DNA of 64,000 nucleotides from Deltaproteobacteria bacterium (GCA_016182975.1 JACPFJ010000026.1:91132-155131), one strand, 5' to 3'. Positions 16,592 to 25,718 are shown, counted from the stretch's first letter. Made by a program: numbers and translations. Notes: generated from the letters alone by a model not told the origin.

Positions 16592-17374
16592 CTATTGACT
16601 GAGAAATGTCGGTTTTCTTTTTTCGGCAAAGGCGGTCAGCCCTTCCTTGGCGTCATGTGTCTTCAGGTTCTCCAGGCCGTATCTGCGCTCGACCTCCAGC
16701 CCCTGCTCCAGGGTGAGCTCGACCCCTTCATTGACCGCCACCTTGATGTAGCCCAGGGCCTTGCCCGCTCCGGAGGCGAGCTTGGCGGCGAATTTCATCA
16801 CCTCGTCCATGAAGCCCTCGGCCTCGATCACCCGATCGATCAGACCGATGGCCAACGCCTCCTCAGGACCCATGACCTTCCCCCACAGCAGGATGTCCTT
16901 GGCCTTGGCCAGTCCGACCAGCCTGGGCAGGCGCTGTGTCCCCCCGGCGCCGGGAACGATGCCGAGGGTCGCCTCCGGCAGGCCGATCAGCGCCTTTCCC
17001 GCGGCCATGAAGCGGTAATCGCAGGCCATGGCCAGCTCGCAGCCGCCACCCAGGGCATGGCCGTTAATGGCGGCGATCACGACCTTTTTCATATTGGAAA
17101 GGATGTCGTTGGCGCCCTGCAGCAGTTTGGAGAAGGCCTCGGACTCCCCCTGGTTCATGGCGGCCATCTCCTTGATGTCGGCGCCGGCGATGAAGGCCTT
17201 TTCCAGGGCGCTGGTGATGACGACCACGGTTACATCCTCCATCTTGTCCGCTTCGCTGAAGGCGTTATAGAGCTCGCGGCCGAATTCGCCGTTAAGCGGA
17301 TTCGTGGGCGGCCGGCTGAGACTGACCGTCAGGACCCGCTCTTCCTTCTTCATCGTGATGTACTGGTAATCCAT
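16592..17374 (-). CDS. Enoyl-CoA hydratase (crotonase family)
   Basis: 260 residues, starting at the ATG after GGAGTCAACA. Crotonase signatures are AFIAGADIKEMAAM, ALGGGCELAMACDYRF (oxyanion hole and first catalytic Glu region) and LPEATLGIVPGAGGTQRLPR (second Glu). It hydrates 2-enoyl-CoA to 3-hydroxyacyl-CoA. It is part of the thiolase-hydratase-dehydrogenase series, which fits beta-oxidation of the ring-opened C7 product of the benzoyl-CoA pathway. Confidence 0.94.
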   Translation of the reverse strand: MDYQYITMKKEERVLTVSLSRPPTNPLNGEFGRELYNAFSEADKMEDVTVVVITSALEKAFIAGADIKEMAAMNQGESEAFSKLLQGANDILSNMKKVVIAAINGHALGGGCELAMACDYRFMAAGKALIGLPEATLGIVPGAGGTQRLPRLVGLAKAKDILLWGKVMGPEEALAIGLIDRVIEAEGFMDEVMKFAAKLASGAGKALGYIKVAVNEGVELTLEQGLEVERRYGLENLKTHDAKEGLTAFAEKRKPTFLSQ

Positions 17375-17406
17375 TGTTGACTCCATTTCCTATGTTGTTC
17401 GGTAGT

Positions 17407-18597
17407 CTACCCTACCTTTATGACGATAGATGCCGCGGTGTCGCCGGCGGCGCAACCGGAGAAGAGCAGGTAGCCTCCCCCCTTCATGGCCAGCTCCTCG
17501 ATACCCTCGATCATGAGGCGGGCGCCGGTGGGGGCCTGGGGGTGGCCGTAGATCAGGGAGGAACCATAGTTGTTCATGCTGTTCACGTCCAGTCCCATGA
17601 CCTTTGCCATGGCCAGGTCATTGGCGGCAAAGGGGTTGTGGGTCTTCACGGCGCCGAGATCGGACACCTTGATGCCGGCCTTGTCGAGGGCCATCTGGGC
17701 CGAAGGTGCAACCGCAGCGGCCATGTAGGCCTTCTTGGTCCGGGCATAGCCGAAGGAGACGACCCTCACCTCCAGCTTGGGATCGGCGCTGAGCTCTTGG
17801 GCCTTTTCACGGGTGGTCACGGAGATGCCGCTATTGCCGTCCGCCGGGAAGGTCTGGGCCCCGAAGGTGTGCACGCCGTCTGGCAGTACCGGCCTGAGGC
17901 CTGCCAGCCCCTCCTTGGTGGTGGCCGTCACCCCTTCGTCGGCCTCGACGGTGATGGTCTTCTTCTTGGAGATCTGCACCTCGGCCGCGAACATGTAACG
18001 CTTCTGGAACTCCCGGTCGTTGGCCAGCGCGTCCTGGTACTGCTCATAGCGCCTGACGGTGAGGGCATCACACTCTTCGCGGGTGATGCCGTACTCCTTG
18101 CTGACGTTCTCGGCGGTCTGGATCATGGCGCCGCCCGCCCAGGGGTCCTTGTTGACATTGTCCAGGAACCAGTCCTCGGCAACGACCTTGCCGCCCGGGC
18201 CGTTGGGATTCGGCCAGATTGCATGGGGGCCGTTGGAGCAGCGGTCGGCCAGAAGGCACCAACTGTTGTCGAACGTCCCGGTCTCGACGCCCATGCCGGC
18301 CTGGTAGAGAGAAAAGGCGGCGGTGGAGCAGGCCTGGGTGATGAGGACGCCGGGAACCCCTGCGGTGCCCATCATGCCCGCAGCCCAGGGGCCGCTGTAA
18401 AACCACTGCTGCTGATAGACGGTGCTGCCGACCAGGACGTAATCCACCATCTGCGGGTCCCACCCCTTGGACTCGAAGAAACGCTTGGACGTGGCGGCTC
18501 CCAGTACTATCGAGTGCTCGTTGGCCAGGCTTCCCTGCCAGCGGACAAAGGGGGTGCTGTAATAACCTCTGTAAGGGATGTATGCTTTTGTTAACAT
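17407..18597 (-). CDS. Thiolase-family acyl-CoA acyltransferase (divergent)
   Basis: 396 residues. The nucleophile is in ITQACSTAAFSLYQAG (~88). The second motif is HNPFAANDLAMA in place of the usual NEAFA; the GHP motif is in YGHPQAPTGARLMIE and the C-terminal Cys in FSGCAAGDTAA. It is therefore a thiolase with a non-standard NEAF box, probably specialised for a bulky or dicarboxylic 3-oxoacyl-CoA such as 3-oxopimelyl-CoA (inference). RBS CAGGAGAACTGACCC-ATG. It is distinct in sequence from the canonical thiolase at 11784. Confidence 0.88.
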   Translation of the reverse strand: MLTKAYIPYRGYYSTPFVRWQGSLANEHSIVLGAATSKRFFESKGWDPQMVDYVLVGSTVYQQQWFYSGPWAAGMMGTAGVPGVLITQACSTAAFSLYQAGMGVETGTFDNSWCLLADRCSNGPHAIWPNPNGPGGKVVAEDWFLDNVNKDPWAGGAMIQTAENVSKEYGITREECDALTVRRYEQYQDALANDREFQKRYMFAAEVQISKKKTITVEADEGVTATTKEGLAGLRPVLPDGVHTFGAQTFPADGNSGISVTTREKAQELSADPKLEVRVVSFGYARTKKAYMAAAVAPSAQMALDKAGIKVSDLGAVKTHNPFAANDLAMAKVMGLDVNSMNNYGSSLIYGHPQAPTGARLMIEGIEELAMKGGGYLLFSGCAAGDTAASIVIKVG

Positions 18598-18660
18598 GGG
18601 TCAGTTCTCCTGTCGTTTTATTGTTGAGCTCGTGCTCTGTAAAAGTATGCGGATGCCCGC

Positions 18661-19431
18661 TCAGCGGTCCTGCCACTCGGCGGGTCGTTTGGCGATGAAA
18701 GCCGTCAACCCCTCCAGCGCATCATGGGTCTTCATCAGCTCCTGAAGGTACAGCCGCTCCACTGCGGCGAGCTTCACCCTGACACGCTGCGTCATTTCGC
18801 TCCTGGAGGCCCGCACCGCGTAACGAAGGGTGCTGGCGCTCAGCGGCGCCAGATTCTGGTCGAAATAATCGAGCGCCGCCTGGGCCGGGTCATCGGCCAC
18901 GGCATTGACCAGCCCGATCCGGCACGCCTCCTCGGCGGTGACGCTCCGGCCGGAAAAGAGCAGATCGTCCGCCCGGGCCTGGCCGATACGCTCCGGCAAC
19001 AGGCAGGAGGCCGCCGGGGCAAATACCGCCAGCTTTACCTCGGGCTGCCCGAGCATGGCGCCTGGGGCGGCGAAGAGCAGATGCCCCGCGGCGGCAACCT
19101 CAAGCCCGCCTCCCAGACACTGGCCCTGCACCGCCACCAGCACCGGAACGGGGCTTTCCACGAGCTGCAGTATCAAGGCGTGCAGTTGCTGGAGCATCTG
19201 TGCGCATGACTCGGGAAGGTGTTCATCCACGCTGGCTCCGAAGCTGAAGTGCGGACCTTCCGCTGCCAGAAGCACGCCCCTGAGCCGCGCATTGGACAGG
19301 TGCTCGTTGAGGGCCGCCTGCAAGGCCGCAATCATGGCGGCATCGATGATATTGGCCTTTGGCCGGGCAAGGGTCAGCCGCAGCAACCGGCCGTCACGCT
19401 CCAGGGATACCTTGAGAGGGTTTTCGCTCAT
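18661..19431 (-). CDS. dch: Cyclohexa-1,5-diene-1-carbonyl-CoA hydratase
   Basis: 256 residues. It closely matches my memory of the Thauera/Geobacter Dch/BamR group: the opening SLERDGRLLRLTLARPKANI, GPHFSFGASVDEHLP, QCLGGGLEVAAAGHLLFA and VFAPAASCLLPERIGQ. It hydrates the diene formed by benzoyl-CoA reductase to 6-hydroxycyclohex-1-ene-1-carbonyl-CoA (EC 4.2.1.100). It sits directly before a Had-type dehydrogenase, as expected. The RBS is AAAGGAGATGATCCCATA-ATG. This gene anchors the block to benzoyl-CoA degradation. The reductase and the ring hydrolase (BamA/Oah) are not in the window. Confidence 0.9.
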   Translation of the reverse strand: MSENPLKVSLERDGRLLRLTLARPKANIIDAAMIAALQAALNEHLSNARLRGVLLAAEGPHFSFGASVDEHLPESCAQMLQQLHALILQLVESPVPVLVAVQGQCLGGGLEVAAAGHLLFAAPGAMLGQPEVKLAVFAPAASCLLPERIGQARADDLLFSGRSVTAEEACRIGLVNAVADDPAQAALDYFDQNLAPLSASTLRYAVRASRSEMTQRVRVKLAAVERLYLQELMKTHDALEGLTAFIAKRPAEWQDR

Positions 19432-19465
19432 TATGGGATCATCTCCTTTCTAGAAGTTATCTGCT

Positions 19466-20478
19466 TTAGTGGCCGGGGACCAGAATGGCCCGCCTGGTCA
19501 GCTTGTGCTCATGGGCGGCGGCGAAGACCTCGTTGATATCATCCAGCGGATGCTGTTCGACAAAGGGCGCCAGCGCAATCTTCTTGTCCAGGACCAGATC
19601 GAGCGCCTGTGGATAGAGTTCGGTAAGGCAGCCCCAGTTCCCCAGGGCGCTGGCGTGAAAGGCCATCAGGTTCGACAGCCGCAACTCCACCTTGTCCATG
19701 GTGAAGCCGACCACCGACAGGGTTGCCCCGTAGGTGAGCAGACCGTAGGCCGTATCCTGCCCCCTGGCGGTCCCGGAACATTCGAATATCTTCCAGCACG
19801 TCTCCCGCACCCCTTTTTCCTTGACGAAGCCCTGAATCGCCTTCTTCAGGTCCTTACCCTGAACCTCTCTGACGTTAAGGGTCAACCCTGCGCCGTAATT
19901 GGCCATGTTGTCCAGTTTCGCCTGGTCTACGTCGAGGGCGACTACCGTGGCGCCGAAGGCCTTGGCGATCTGGACGCCTGCACGACCGCCTGGTAAGGGG
20001 TGGTCACGGCGTCGGCAACTACCGATATGTCCGCCAGCTTAAGGCCGGACGCGGCGAGCCGCCCTTCATCGACGGGACACAGGCCACGGGCGGGTACGCG
20101 TATGTGTGTGGCAAAGCCGCCCTGGATGTCGTTGCCGGGCATCTGCTGCTTGCGGCATATGGTGCCGTGTCCGGAGACGCAGAGATCGCACACCCCGCAA
20201 GGTATCACCGCCGGAATGATCACGGCCTTGCCTTGCCAGGCCTCGGCCCCCGACCCTGTTGCGACCACGCGACCGCTGATTTCGTGACCGAGCGTAAGGG
20301 GCATCTCATGGTTGAAACGCACCCCGTCATAATAGTAGCCCAGGTCTGTGTGGCACACGCCGCAACCGGCGACCTCCACTACCACTTCACCGTCACCCGG
20401 CGGAAAGGGATCAAACTCGCTTTTCGCCATCGGTTCTCCCATTGCGGTCATTGCCCAGCGATACGGTACCATTGACAT
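19466..20478 (-). pseudogene. had: 6-hydroxycyclohex-1-ene-1-carbonyl-CoA dehydrogenase, internally deleted and frameshifted
   Basis: The gene starts at 20478 after AAGGAGGATGT. The N-terminal part is a zinc alcohol dehydrogenase with [19 protein letters not shown] and structural-zinc Cys CGVCDLC. It stays open to [10 protein letters not shown] near 19975; the matching frame then continues as [20 protein letters not shown] to the stop at 19466. About 18-20 residues are missing at the junction, including the glycine-rich GxGGVGG NAD-binding turn, and the frame shifts. In the other frame a TAG follows soon after. As read, no functional enzyme can be made. A sequencing or assembly error is possible but must explain both a deletion and a frameshift. 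Confidence 0.88.
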
Positions 20479-20577
20479 ACATCCTCCTTTTTTCTGTGTT
20501 GACCCAACATTTGGATTAATTGAATGACTGCAGGCAATCAGCCTGAACCCGGCCAAATAACAGATTTTGCGTAAATT

Positions 20578-20605
20578 GGTACCACAATACCTTTTTATTT
20601 GTCAA
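20578..20605 (-). promoter_or_regulatory. TTGACA / GGTA-N4-GGTACC promoter-operator, site 3
   Basis: The minus strand reads TTGACA, 8 bp, GGTATTGTGGTACC, then AATTTACG. It lies ~100 bp before the had start and in the gap after etfA, so it likely drives had-dch-thiolase-hydratase-hbd-dehydrogenase. Same spacing as sites 1 and 2. Confidence 0.7.
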
Positions 20606-20706
20606 GCGAATTGTCATTTGTCGAATTCATTGTCATGTCCCTTGGGTCACCACTATTTAAGGAGTTGTGCTCTGATAAATACAGGGAGCCGTGCCTCAGC
20701 CTGGCA

Positions 20707-21621
20707 CTACTTATGAAGTCTCGCCGTCAGGGCCTGCGCAAACGGCATTACATCGGCAACGATCAGGACATCAGCCACTTCACCGATGGGGGCATCCTTA
20801 TCCTTGTTTACGGCAACGATAAAATCCGATTTCTTCATCCCCGCCAAATGCTGAATGGCGCCGCTGATGCCGCAAGCCACGTAGAGCTTCGGACTGACCG
20901 TCTGGCCGGTAGTCCCCACCTGGTGGCTATGTTCGACCCAGCCGGCGTCCACCACCGGACGACTCGCCCCCAGCTCGCCGCCAAAGGCCTTTGCGAGCGC
21001 GGCAATAATCGGCACATTATCCTTCTTTCCGATCCCCCTCCCGGCGCTGACGATCACTTCGGCCTTGCCCAGGTCGATATCCTTTTCCTCGGCCGGCTCG
21101 TAGCCGATGAATTCGACCTTGCCCGCAGCGGCGACGTCCAGCATCTCCACCGTCGGAGATCCCTGCGGCTCCCCCTGGGGGGTGAAGGCCCCGGTCTGGA
21201 TGGTTATGACCGCCTTTGCCGTGGACGGCTTGACGGTCCTGCGCATCTTGGCGTTGCAACATCCCACCTCGAAGCCATCCCCTGCAATAGCAACGACCTC
21301 CGATACCTGGGCCAGCCTCAACTTCGCCGCCAGTCGCGGCGCCAGGTCCCAACCATAGGAAGAGTGCTGAAAGATGATGTAATCGGGATTTTCCCTGTCA
21401 ACCGCGGCAAGGATCAGCTCTTTGTGCAGATCCGGGTTATATTCCCCGTAGATGGCGACGTGCGCCAGATGGACCTTGCCGCTGTAGCGGGGGACATTGG
21501 CCGCGTCGCCGACGAGGACTATGGCGGTATCGGCCCCCAGCCTCTCGGCAAAAGCGAGCAGTTCATAGCTGGTGTCGAGCAGTTTTCCTTCCCTGTATTC
21601 GCAGACAAGCAACGCCTTCAT
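20707..21621 (-). CDS. etfA: Electron transfer flavoprotein alpha subunit
   Basis: 304 residues. The C-terminal FAD-binding signature is present: PVVDAGWVEHSHQVGTTGQ, LYVACGISGAIQHLAGM and VNKDKDAPIGEVADVLIVAD. It forms a heterodimer with EtfB and accepts electrons from the acyl-CoA dehydrogenases of this island for transfer to the membrane quinone pool. RBS GATAGGAGAGTGTC-ATG, 9 bp after etfB. Genes named bamO/bamP hold the same position in Geobacter benzoate clusters (from memory). Confidence 0.96.
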   Translation of the reverse strand: MKALLVCEYREGKLLDTSYELLAFAERLGADTAIVLVGDAANVPRYSGKVHLAHVAIYGEYNPDLHKELILAAVDRENPDYIIFQHSSYGWDLAPRLAAKLRLAQVSEVVAIAGDGFEVGCCNAKMRRTVKPSTAKAVITIQTGAFTPQGEPQGSPTVEMLDVAAAGKVEFIGYEPAEEKDIDLGKAEVIVSAGRGIGKKDNVPIIAALAKAFGGELGASRPVVDAGWVEHSHQVGTTGQTVSPKLYVACGISGAIQHLAGMKKSDFIVAVNKDKDAPIGEVADVLIVADVMPFAQALTARLHK

Positions 21622-21630
21622 GACACTCTC

Positions 21631-22407
21631 CTATCTCATTACCGTTGTTTTTTCCTTCAATATGCCGATCAGCCTATCCGCCAGCTCGGCAACATCCCCT
21701 TCCAGGATGATACCTCCGCCACTTTTTGCCGGCGGATAGAAACTGGTGGTTTCGGCCAGGGGCCCTTCCTTGAGGAGCTCTCCCAGGGAAACGGTACTGA
21801 TCTCCTTCTTTTTGGCCTTCATGATGTTGGGCAGGGTCGGGTAGCGCGGCACATTGAGCCCCAACTGGCAGGTAACCAGGGCAGGCAGAGGCATCCTGAC
21901 AACCGCCTTGCCTCCCCCTTCCAGTTCCCGCCTGACAACGACACTCCCCTCAAGATACTCAAAGCCGACCACGGTAGAGGCGCAGGCGTAGCCGAGCAGC
22001 TCCGCCACGGTAATGCCGACTTGCGCCGAACCGCGGTCCTGGGACTGCATCCCGGTAAAGATGAGGTCGAAGCCTTTGCCTTGCGAGAAGGCAGTGATCG
22101 CGGACGCGACCTGCCATGGATCTTTTCCGTGAACAGCCGCGTCAGGGATGTGTACACCCCGGTCGCACCCCATGGCAAGGGCCTTTTTGATGGCTTCGAC
22201 GACCCGGTCGGGGCCGATGGAGAGGACGGTGATGTCTGCCGAGTCACCCAAAAGCTCCTTGAGGCCGACCGCCTGTTCGACGGCGTATTCGTCGTATTCG
22301 TTCATCCTGAAGGCCAGGTCGGCCTCGGAGAACCAGGTCCCCTGGCTGTCGGGCTTGAAGCGCGATTCCATATCGGGTACTTGCTTGATACATACCAGTA
22401 TCTTCAT
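21631..22407 (-). CDS. etfB: Electron transfer flavoprotein beta subunit
   Basis: 258 residues from the ATG after GGAGGCCTAC; the upstream ORF start lacks an RBS. EtfB features are KILVCIKQVPDME, MNEYDEYAVEQAVGLKE, the AMP-binding stretch LIFTGMQSQDRGSAQVG, and the C-terminal LPNIMKAKKKEI signature. It pairs with EtfA. It lies downstream of dctP2, suggesting cotranscription of uptake, activation and electron transfer functions unless the hairpin at 22435 ends most transcripts. Confidence 0.96.
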   Translation of the reverse strand: MKILVCIKQVPDMESRFKPDSQGTWFSEADLAFRMNEYDEYAVEQAVGLKELLGDSADITVLSIGPDRVVEAIKKALAMGCDRGVHIPDAAVHGKDPWQVASAITAFSQGKGFDLIFTGMQSQDRGSAQVGITVAELLGYACASTVVGFEYLEGSVVVRRELEGGGKAVVRMPLPALVTCQLGLNVPRYPTLPNIMKAKKKEISTVSLGELLKEGPLAETTSFYPPAKSGGGIILEGDVAELADRLIGILKEKTTVMR

Positions 22408-22434
22408 GTAGGCCTCCGACTTAGAGATGAAGAA

Positions 22435-22468
22435 CATACGGGCGACGGCAGTATCCGCCGCCCGTATG
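22435..22468 (-). terminator. Hairpin after dctP2 (possible attenuator)
   Basis: CATACGGGCG / CGCCCGTATG, a 10-bp stem extended by GACGG/CCG pairing. It lies ~80 bp after the dctP2 stop and just before etfB. No T-run follows, so partial termination or mRNA stabilisation is more likely than full termination. Confidence 0.5.
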
Positions 22469-22545
22469 GAGCAGACCTTGCGCCACCTCCCCGATGGCCC
22501 GGTCCCTGAGCCGGGGCAAGGAGGAGGCGGCCGGTCGGCAGACGA

Positions 22546-23586
22546 TCAGTCGTTGTACTTTTTCAGCAGGGCCTTGGCGTCGTTTATCAGGGCCTGGCCG
22601 TTACCCCCCTTGGCAGATACTTCCTTCATCCACTCGTCGTCAACGGATTCGGTCGCCTTGACCCAGCGCTTGTATTCGGCCTCAGTCAGGTAGTTGACGG
22701 CGTTGTTTCGATCCTGCGCTATCTTGCGCGCCGGGGGCTGGAAGCTGTCCCACAGCTTGCCCGCCGTCTTGGACGCCTCGCGGCCGCTGTTGTTGTCGAT
22801 GACCTTCTTCAGTTCGGGAGACAGGCTGTTGTACTTGGCCTGGTTCATTGCAAAGACCAGAAAGGTATTGGAGATCGTGGCGTGCCCCGGCCCGGTCTCG
22901 GTGTGGCTCTTGCAAATCTCCTGCATCTTGAGGCCGGTCATCGCCTCCCAGGGCAGACTGGCGCCATCCACGACATTCTTGGCGATCGACTCCGGCACGG
23001 CCGGGGCGGGCATCTGCACCGGAACCGCGCCGAGCGCGGCCAGTGCCTTGGATGCCAGACGGCCGGGCGCACGGACCTTGGCGCCTTTGAGTTCCTCCAG
23101 GTTCTTGACCGACTTTTTGCCGAAATGGAGCGGCGCGCCGTCGTGCATATGGGTAAAGAGCAGCTTGGTCCCTTTGAACTCATCCAGGGCATTCTTCTGG
23201 ATATAGTCCCACAGGGCCTGGCTCCCGGTTTCCGCCTTTTTCACCATGAACGGCAGTTCAAACACCTCGGTCTTGGTGAAACGTCCCGCCTGATATGACG
23301 GGGCGGTCCAGACTACGTCCGCCACCCCGTCACGCGCCTGATCGAACAGCTGGGCCGGGGTCCCGCCAAGCTGCATGGAAGGATAGATCTGGCACTTGAG
23401 CCTGCCGCCCGATTCCTTGTTGATCTTGTCGCACCAGGGAGTGACCAGTTTTTGATGGGTGTTGGAGCTGCCCGGCATAAAGTGGGCAACCTTGAGGATC
23501 ACCACGTCCGGTGCGGCAACGGCAACGCCGGCTCCGAAAACGCTGGCTGCAACGGCAAAAATCACGCATGTTTTCAACAGACTCAT
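22546..23586 (-). CDS. dctP: TRAP transporter solute-binding protein DctP2
   Basis: 346 residues with a signal peptide (cut near VAVAA) and a mature start at APDVVILKVAHFMP. DctP motifs are ARDGVADVVWTAP, KVRAPGR (carboxylate-binding Arg) and PAVPESIAKNVVDG. The pocket-region signature is APLHFG...TGPGHATISNT, shared with DctP4 and unlike DctP1/3. It lies immediately downstream of CoA transferase 1 and has no permease genes beside it. The leader GAGGAGGCGTAAC-ATG is nearly identical to that of DctP1. It probably binds an aromatic or alicyclic carboxylate destined for the neighbouring transferase (inference). Confidence 0.95.
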   Translation of the reverse strand: MSLLKTCVIFAVAASVFGAGVAVAAPDVVILKVAHFMPGSSNTHQKLVTPWCDKINKESGGRLKCQIYPSMQLGGTPAQLFDQARDGVADVVWTAPSYQAGRFTKTEVFELPFMVKKAETGSQALWDYIQKNALDEFKGTKLLFTHMHDGAPLHFGKKSVKNLEELKGAKVRAPGRLASKALAALGAVPVQMPAPAVPESIAKNVVDGASLPWEAMTGLKMQEICKSHTETGPGHATISNTFLVFAMNQAKYNSLSPELKKVIDNNSGREASKTAGKLWDSFQPPARKIAQDRNNAVNYLTEAEYKRWVKATESVDDEWMKEVSAKGGNGQALINDAKALLKKYND

Positions 23587-23720
23587 GTTACGCCTCCTCT
23601 TTCTGTGTGCTTTGGTTGGAATGTGTGAGCAACTTACAGGGATATTCCTCAGACGTTTTGCAGCCCTTCTTTGTGCGCAAGGGACTGATACCCGAGCTCT
23701 CCGGCAAATCCGGAGTCTGC

Positions 23721-25286
23721 TCAGTCCCAGTTTTCAACCTTCATCGTCCCCTTTTCCGCCAGGTTCCTGTGCATGTTGAAGGCCTTGTAGAGCATGTGCG
23801 GCTGGTGGGCGCTGCCGCTTGCCAGGCATTCCTTGAGCGAGCGGTCGAAGTAATCCTTGAGGATCGGCCGGTAGTCTGGGTGCGCGCATTTCTCGATGAT
23901 CCTCTCCGCCCTCTGCCGGGGAGCCAGTCCGCGCAGGTCGGCCAGCCCCTGCTCGGTCACCAGCACGTCCATGTCGTGCTCGGTGTGGTCCACGTGGGTG
24001 ACCATCGGCACGACACAGCTGATGCCGCTGGGGTCCGACTTTGAAGGGCGCGTGGAGGGGGTGTGCATGATGGAGAGATAGGCGTTGCGCATGAAATCCC
24101 CGGAACCGCCGACACCGTTGACTATGCGTGAACCGTTGACGATCGAGGAATTGACATGGCCGTAGATATCGAATTCCACCGGGGTGTTCATGGCAATCAG
24201 GCCGAGACGGCGGATCGGCTCGGCGTGGTTGCTGATGTGCACCGGTCGCAGCATGATCTTTTGGCTGTATTCCTCCCAGTTGGCGAAGAGGCGCTTCAGC
24301 CCGTCTTCGGACAGGGCGAAGGAGGCGGTCGAGACAAAATCGAGCTTGCCGGAATCAAAGAGATCGAGGAGGTTGTCCTGCAATACCTCAGTCCAGACGT
24401 TCAGGTTCGAGAAGGGACTGGTGAGCAGCCCGCCCACGACGGCATTGGCGATAGTCCCGACCCCGGACTGCAGCGGCATGAGGTTCTTGGGCAAGCGGCC
24501 GTTTTTCACCTCGAACTTCAGAAAATCTATAATGTGATCTGCCAGGCGCCCGGATTTCTCGTCGTACGGACCAAAATAGCGCCCCACCGGTTCCTTGCGG
24601 GACTCGATGATGGCAGCGATCTTTTGGGGATCGCAGGCGATGCTGGTTGAACCGATCCGATCACCGACCCGCAGGATGTCGAATGCCTTCTTGTTGGGCG
24701 GGGCATCGACACCAACGCAATCGTGAAGCCCTTCCAGGGAAGGTATCGTCGTATTGATTTCGATGATGACCCTTTCGGCCCGCTGCACGATCTCGGCGAC
24801 AATGCCGACGGCAAGGGTCGGGACAATCCCGCCCTCCTCCGTGATGCAGCTCGCCTCGATAATGCCGATATCGATCTTGCCGTCATTATCAAGGGTATAA
24901 AATCCGTAGCCGAAGTCCTGCGCGTACATGGAAAGATACCTGTCGCCGAAATTGACCTCTCCGGCATTGATTGCCTTCTGGATCGAGTACCCCTGCTGAT
25001 GCGGCCAGCGCCGGTCCAGCATGCCGAGTTCGGACCAGCGGTCATCCACGTCAATGCCGATGGAGGCGCCGGTATAGACACTGAAGCGCATCCGTCCCTG
25101 CAGGGCGTTTTTTTCGACATGGTCCGCCAGCAGGGCCGGCACCGTCTTGGGATGCCCCTCGGCGAAGCCGGAGAAACCGAGATACATGCCGTCCTTGAAG
25201 AAAGGGATGGTATCCTCGGCAGCCATGATCCGCGCATGCAGCTCCTTGCACCGGACTCTTTTCAGCAATTCCGCTTGATTGCTCAT
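23721..25286 (-). CDS. Acetyl-CoA hydrolase/transferase-family CoA transferase 1
   Basis: 521 residues, starting at the ATG of MSNQAELLKRV after GGGAGATGTAG. Family signatures are GMYLGFSGFAEGHPKTVPA, LPLQSGVGTIANAVVGGL and the C-terminal CVVPMVTHVDHTEHDMDVLV...GLADLRGLAPRQRAERII. Members move CoA between succinyl-CoA or acetyl-CoA and an acid; a Geobacter succinyl-CoA:benzoate transferase belongs to this general group (from memory). Here it likely activates the acid bound by DctP2. It is the first gene after the R2-controlled sigma-54 promoter and has a close paralogue at 47939. Confidence 0.9.
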   Translation of the reverse strand: MSNQAELLKRVRCKELHARIMAAEDTIPFFKDGMYLGFSGFAEGHPKTVPALLADHVEKNALQGRMRFSVYTGASIGIDVDDRWSELGMLDRRWPHQQGYSIQKAINAGEVNFGDRYLSMYAQDFGYGFYTLDNDGKIDIGIIEASCITEEGGIVPTLAVGIVAEIVQRAERVIIEINTTIPSLEGLHDCVGVDAPPNKKAFDILRVGDRIGSTSIACDPQKIAAIIESRKEPVGRYFGPYDEKSGRLADHIIDFLKFEVKNGRLPKNLMPLQSGVGTIANAVVGGLLTSPFSNLNVWTEVLQDNLLDLFDSGKLDFVSTASFALSEDGLKRLFANWEEYSQKIMLRPVHISNHAEPIRRLGLIAMNTPVEFDIYGHVNSSIVNGSRIVNGVGGSGDFMRNAYLSIMHTPSTRPSKSDPSGISCVVPMVTHVDHTEHDMDVLVTEQGLADLRGLAPRQRAERIIEKCAHPDYRPILKDYFDRSLKECLASGSAHQPHMLYKAFNMHRNLAEKGTMKVENWD

Positions 25287-25368
25287 CAAACTACATCTCC
25301 CTTCTTTCGCGATTCGCACGAGGCCATTTTGAGAGCGTGCGGGCCATACTCATGCTATAAAACCGTTT

Positions 25369-25384
25369 TGCAACGGACATGCCA
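25369..25384 (-). promoter_or_regulatory. Sigma-54 (-24/-12) promoter for CoA transferase 1 operon
   Basis: The minus strand reads TGGCATGTCCGTTGCA: GG-N10-GC spacing with the full TTGCA box. It lies ~80 bp before the CoA transferase ATG and downstream of R2 and its likely sites. This is the best consensus match in the window. Confidence 0.82.
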
Positions 25385-25479
25385 CAGCATCAAATCATTC
25401 AATTTGATATGTAACATATTGAATTTACTTTTTTAATTGTGTCAAATAATATTTGATGCCATAACAGACAACAATACAT

Positions 25480-25718
25480 CTCCAATATTTTGGAGCCGTA
25501 CGAACAGGCACCGGTTCGCGTTTTCAGGGGAGTTGCCTATATTTTTCAGGGTGTTGTCATTAATGCTGAAAGACGAGAGGTGTTTTAAGGCGAGACGCGG
25601 TTGTCCAGTATTTTGGAGGCGAGTATTGACTGCCCCCAGGTCTTTGAAGTCAACTAGCCAATTTTACATGCGGATAATTGCGATTGTCAGGCAGGGGGTG
25701 AGGTACGATATTTTGGAG
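25480..25718. promoter_or_regulatory. Three CTCCA-ATATT-TTGGAG-type activator sites
   Basis: CTCCAATATTTTGGAG (25480), GTCCAGTATTTTGGAG (25603) and TACGATATTTTGGAG (25704), with a weaker CCTATATTTTTCAGG at 25536. They lie ~100-330 bp upstream of the sigma-54 promoter. They differ in the outer bases from the R1-type ACGATATTTCGT sites but share the central ATATT. No gene is seen in 25287-25724. Confidence 0.68.

Noticed and set aside
20599-22509. 636-aa plus-strand ORF
   Set aside because: It lies antisense to etfA and etfB, which have clear family motifs and RBSs. It is a shadow of high-GC codon bias.
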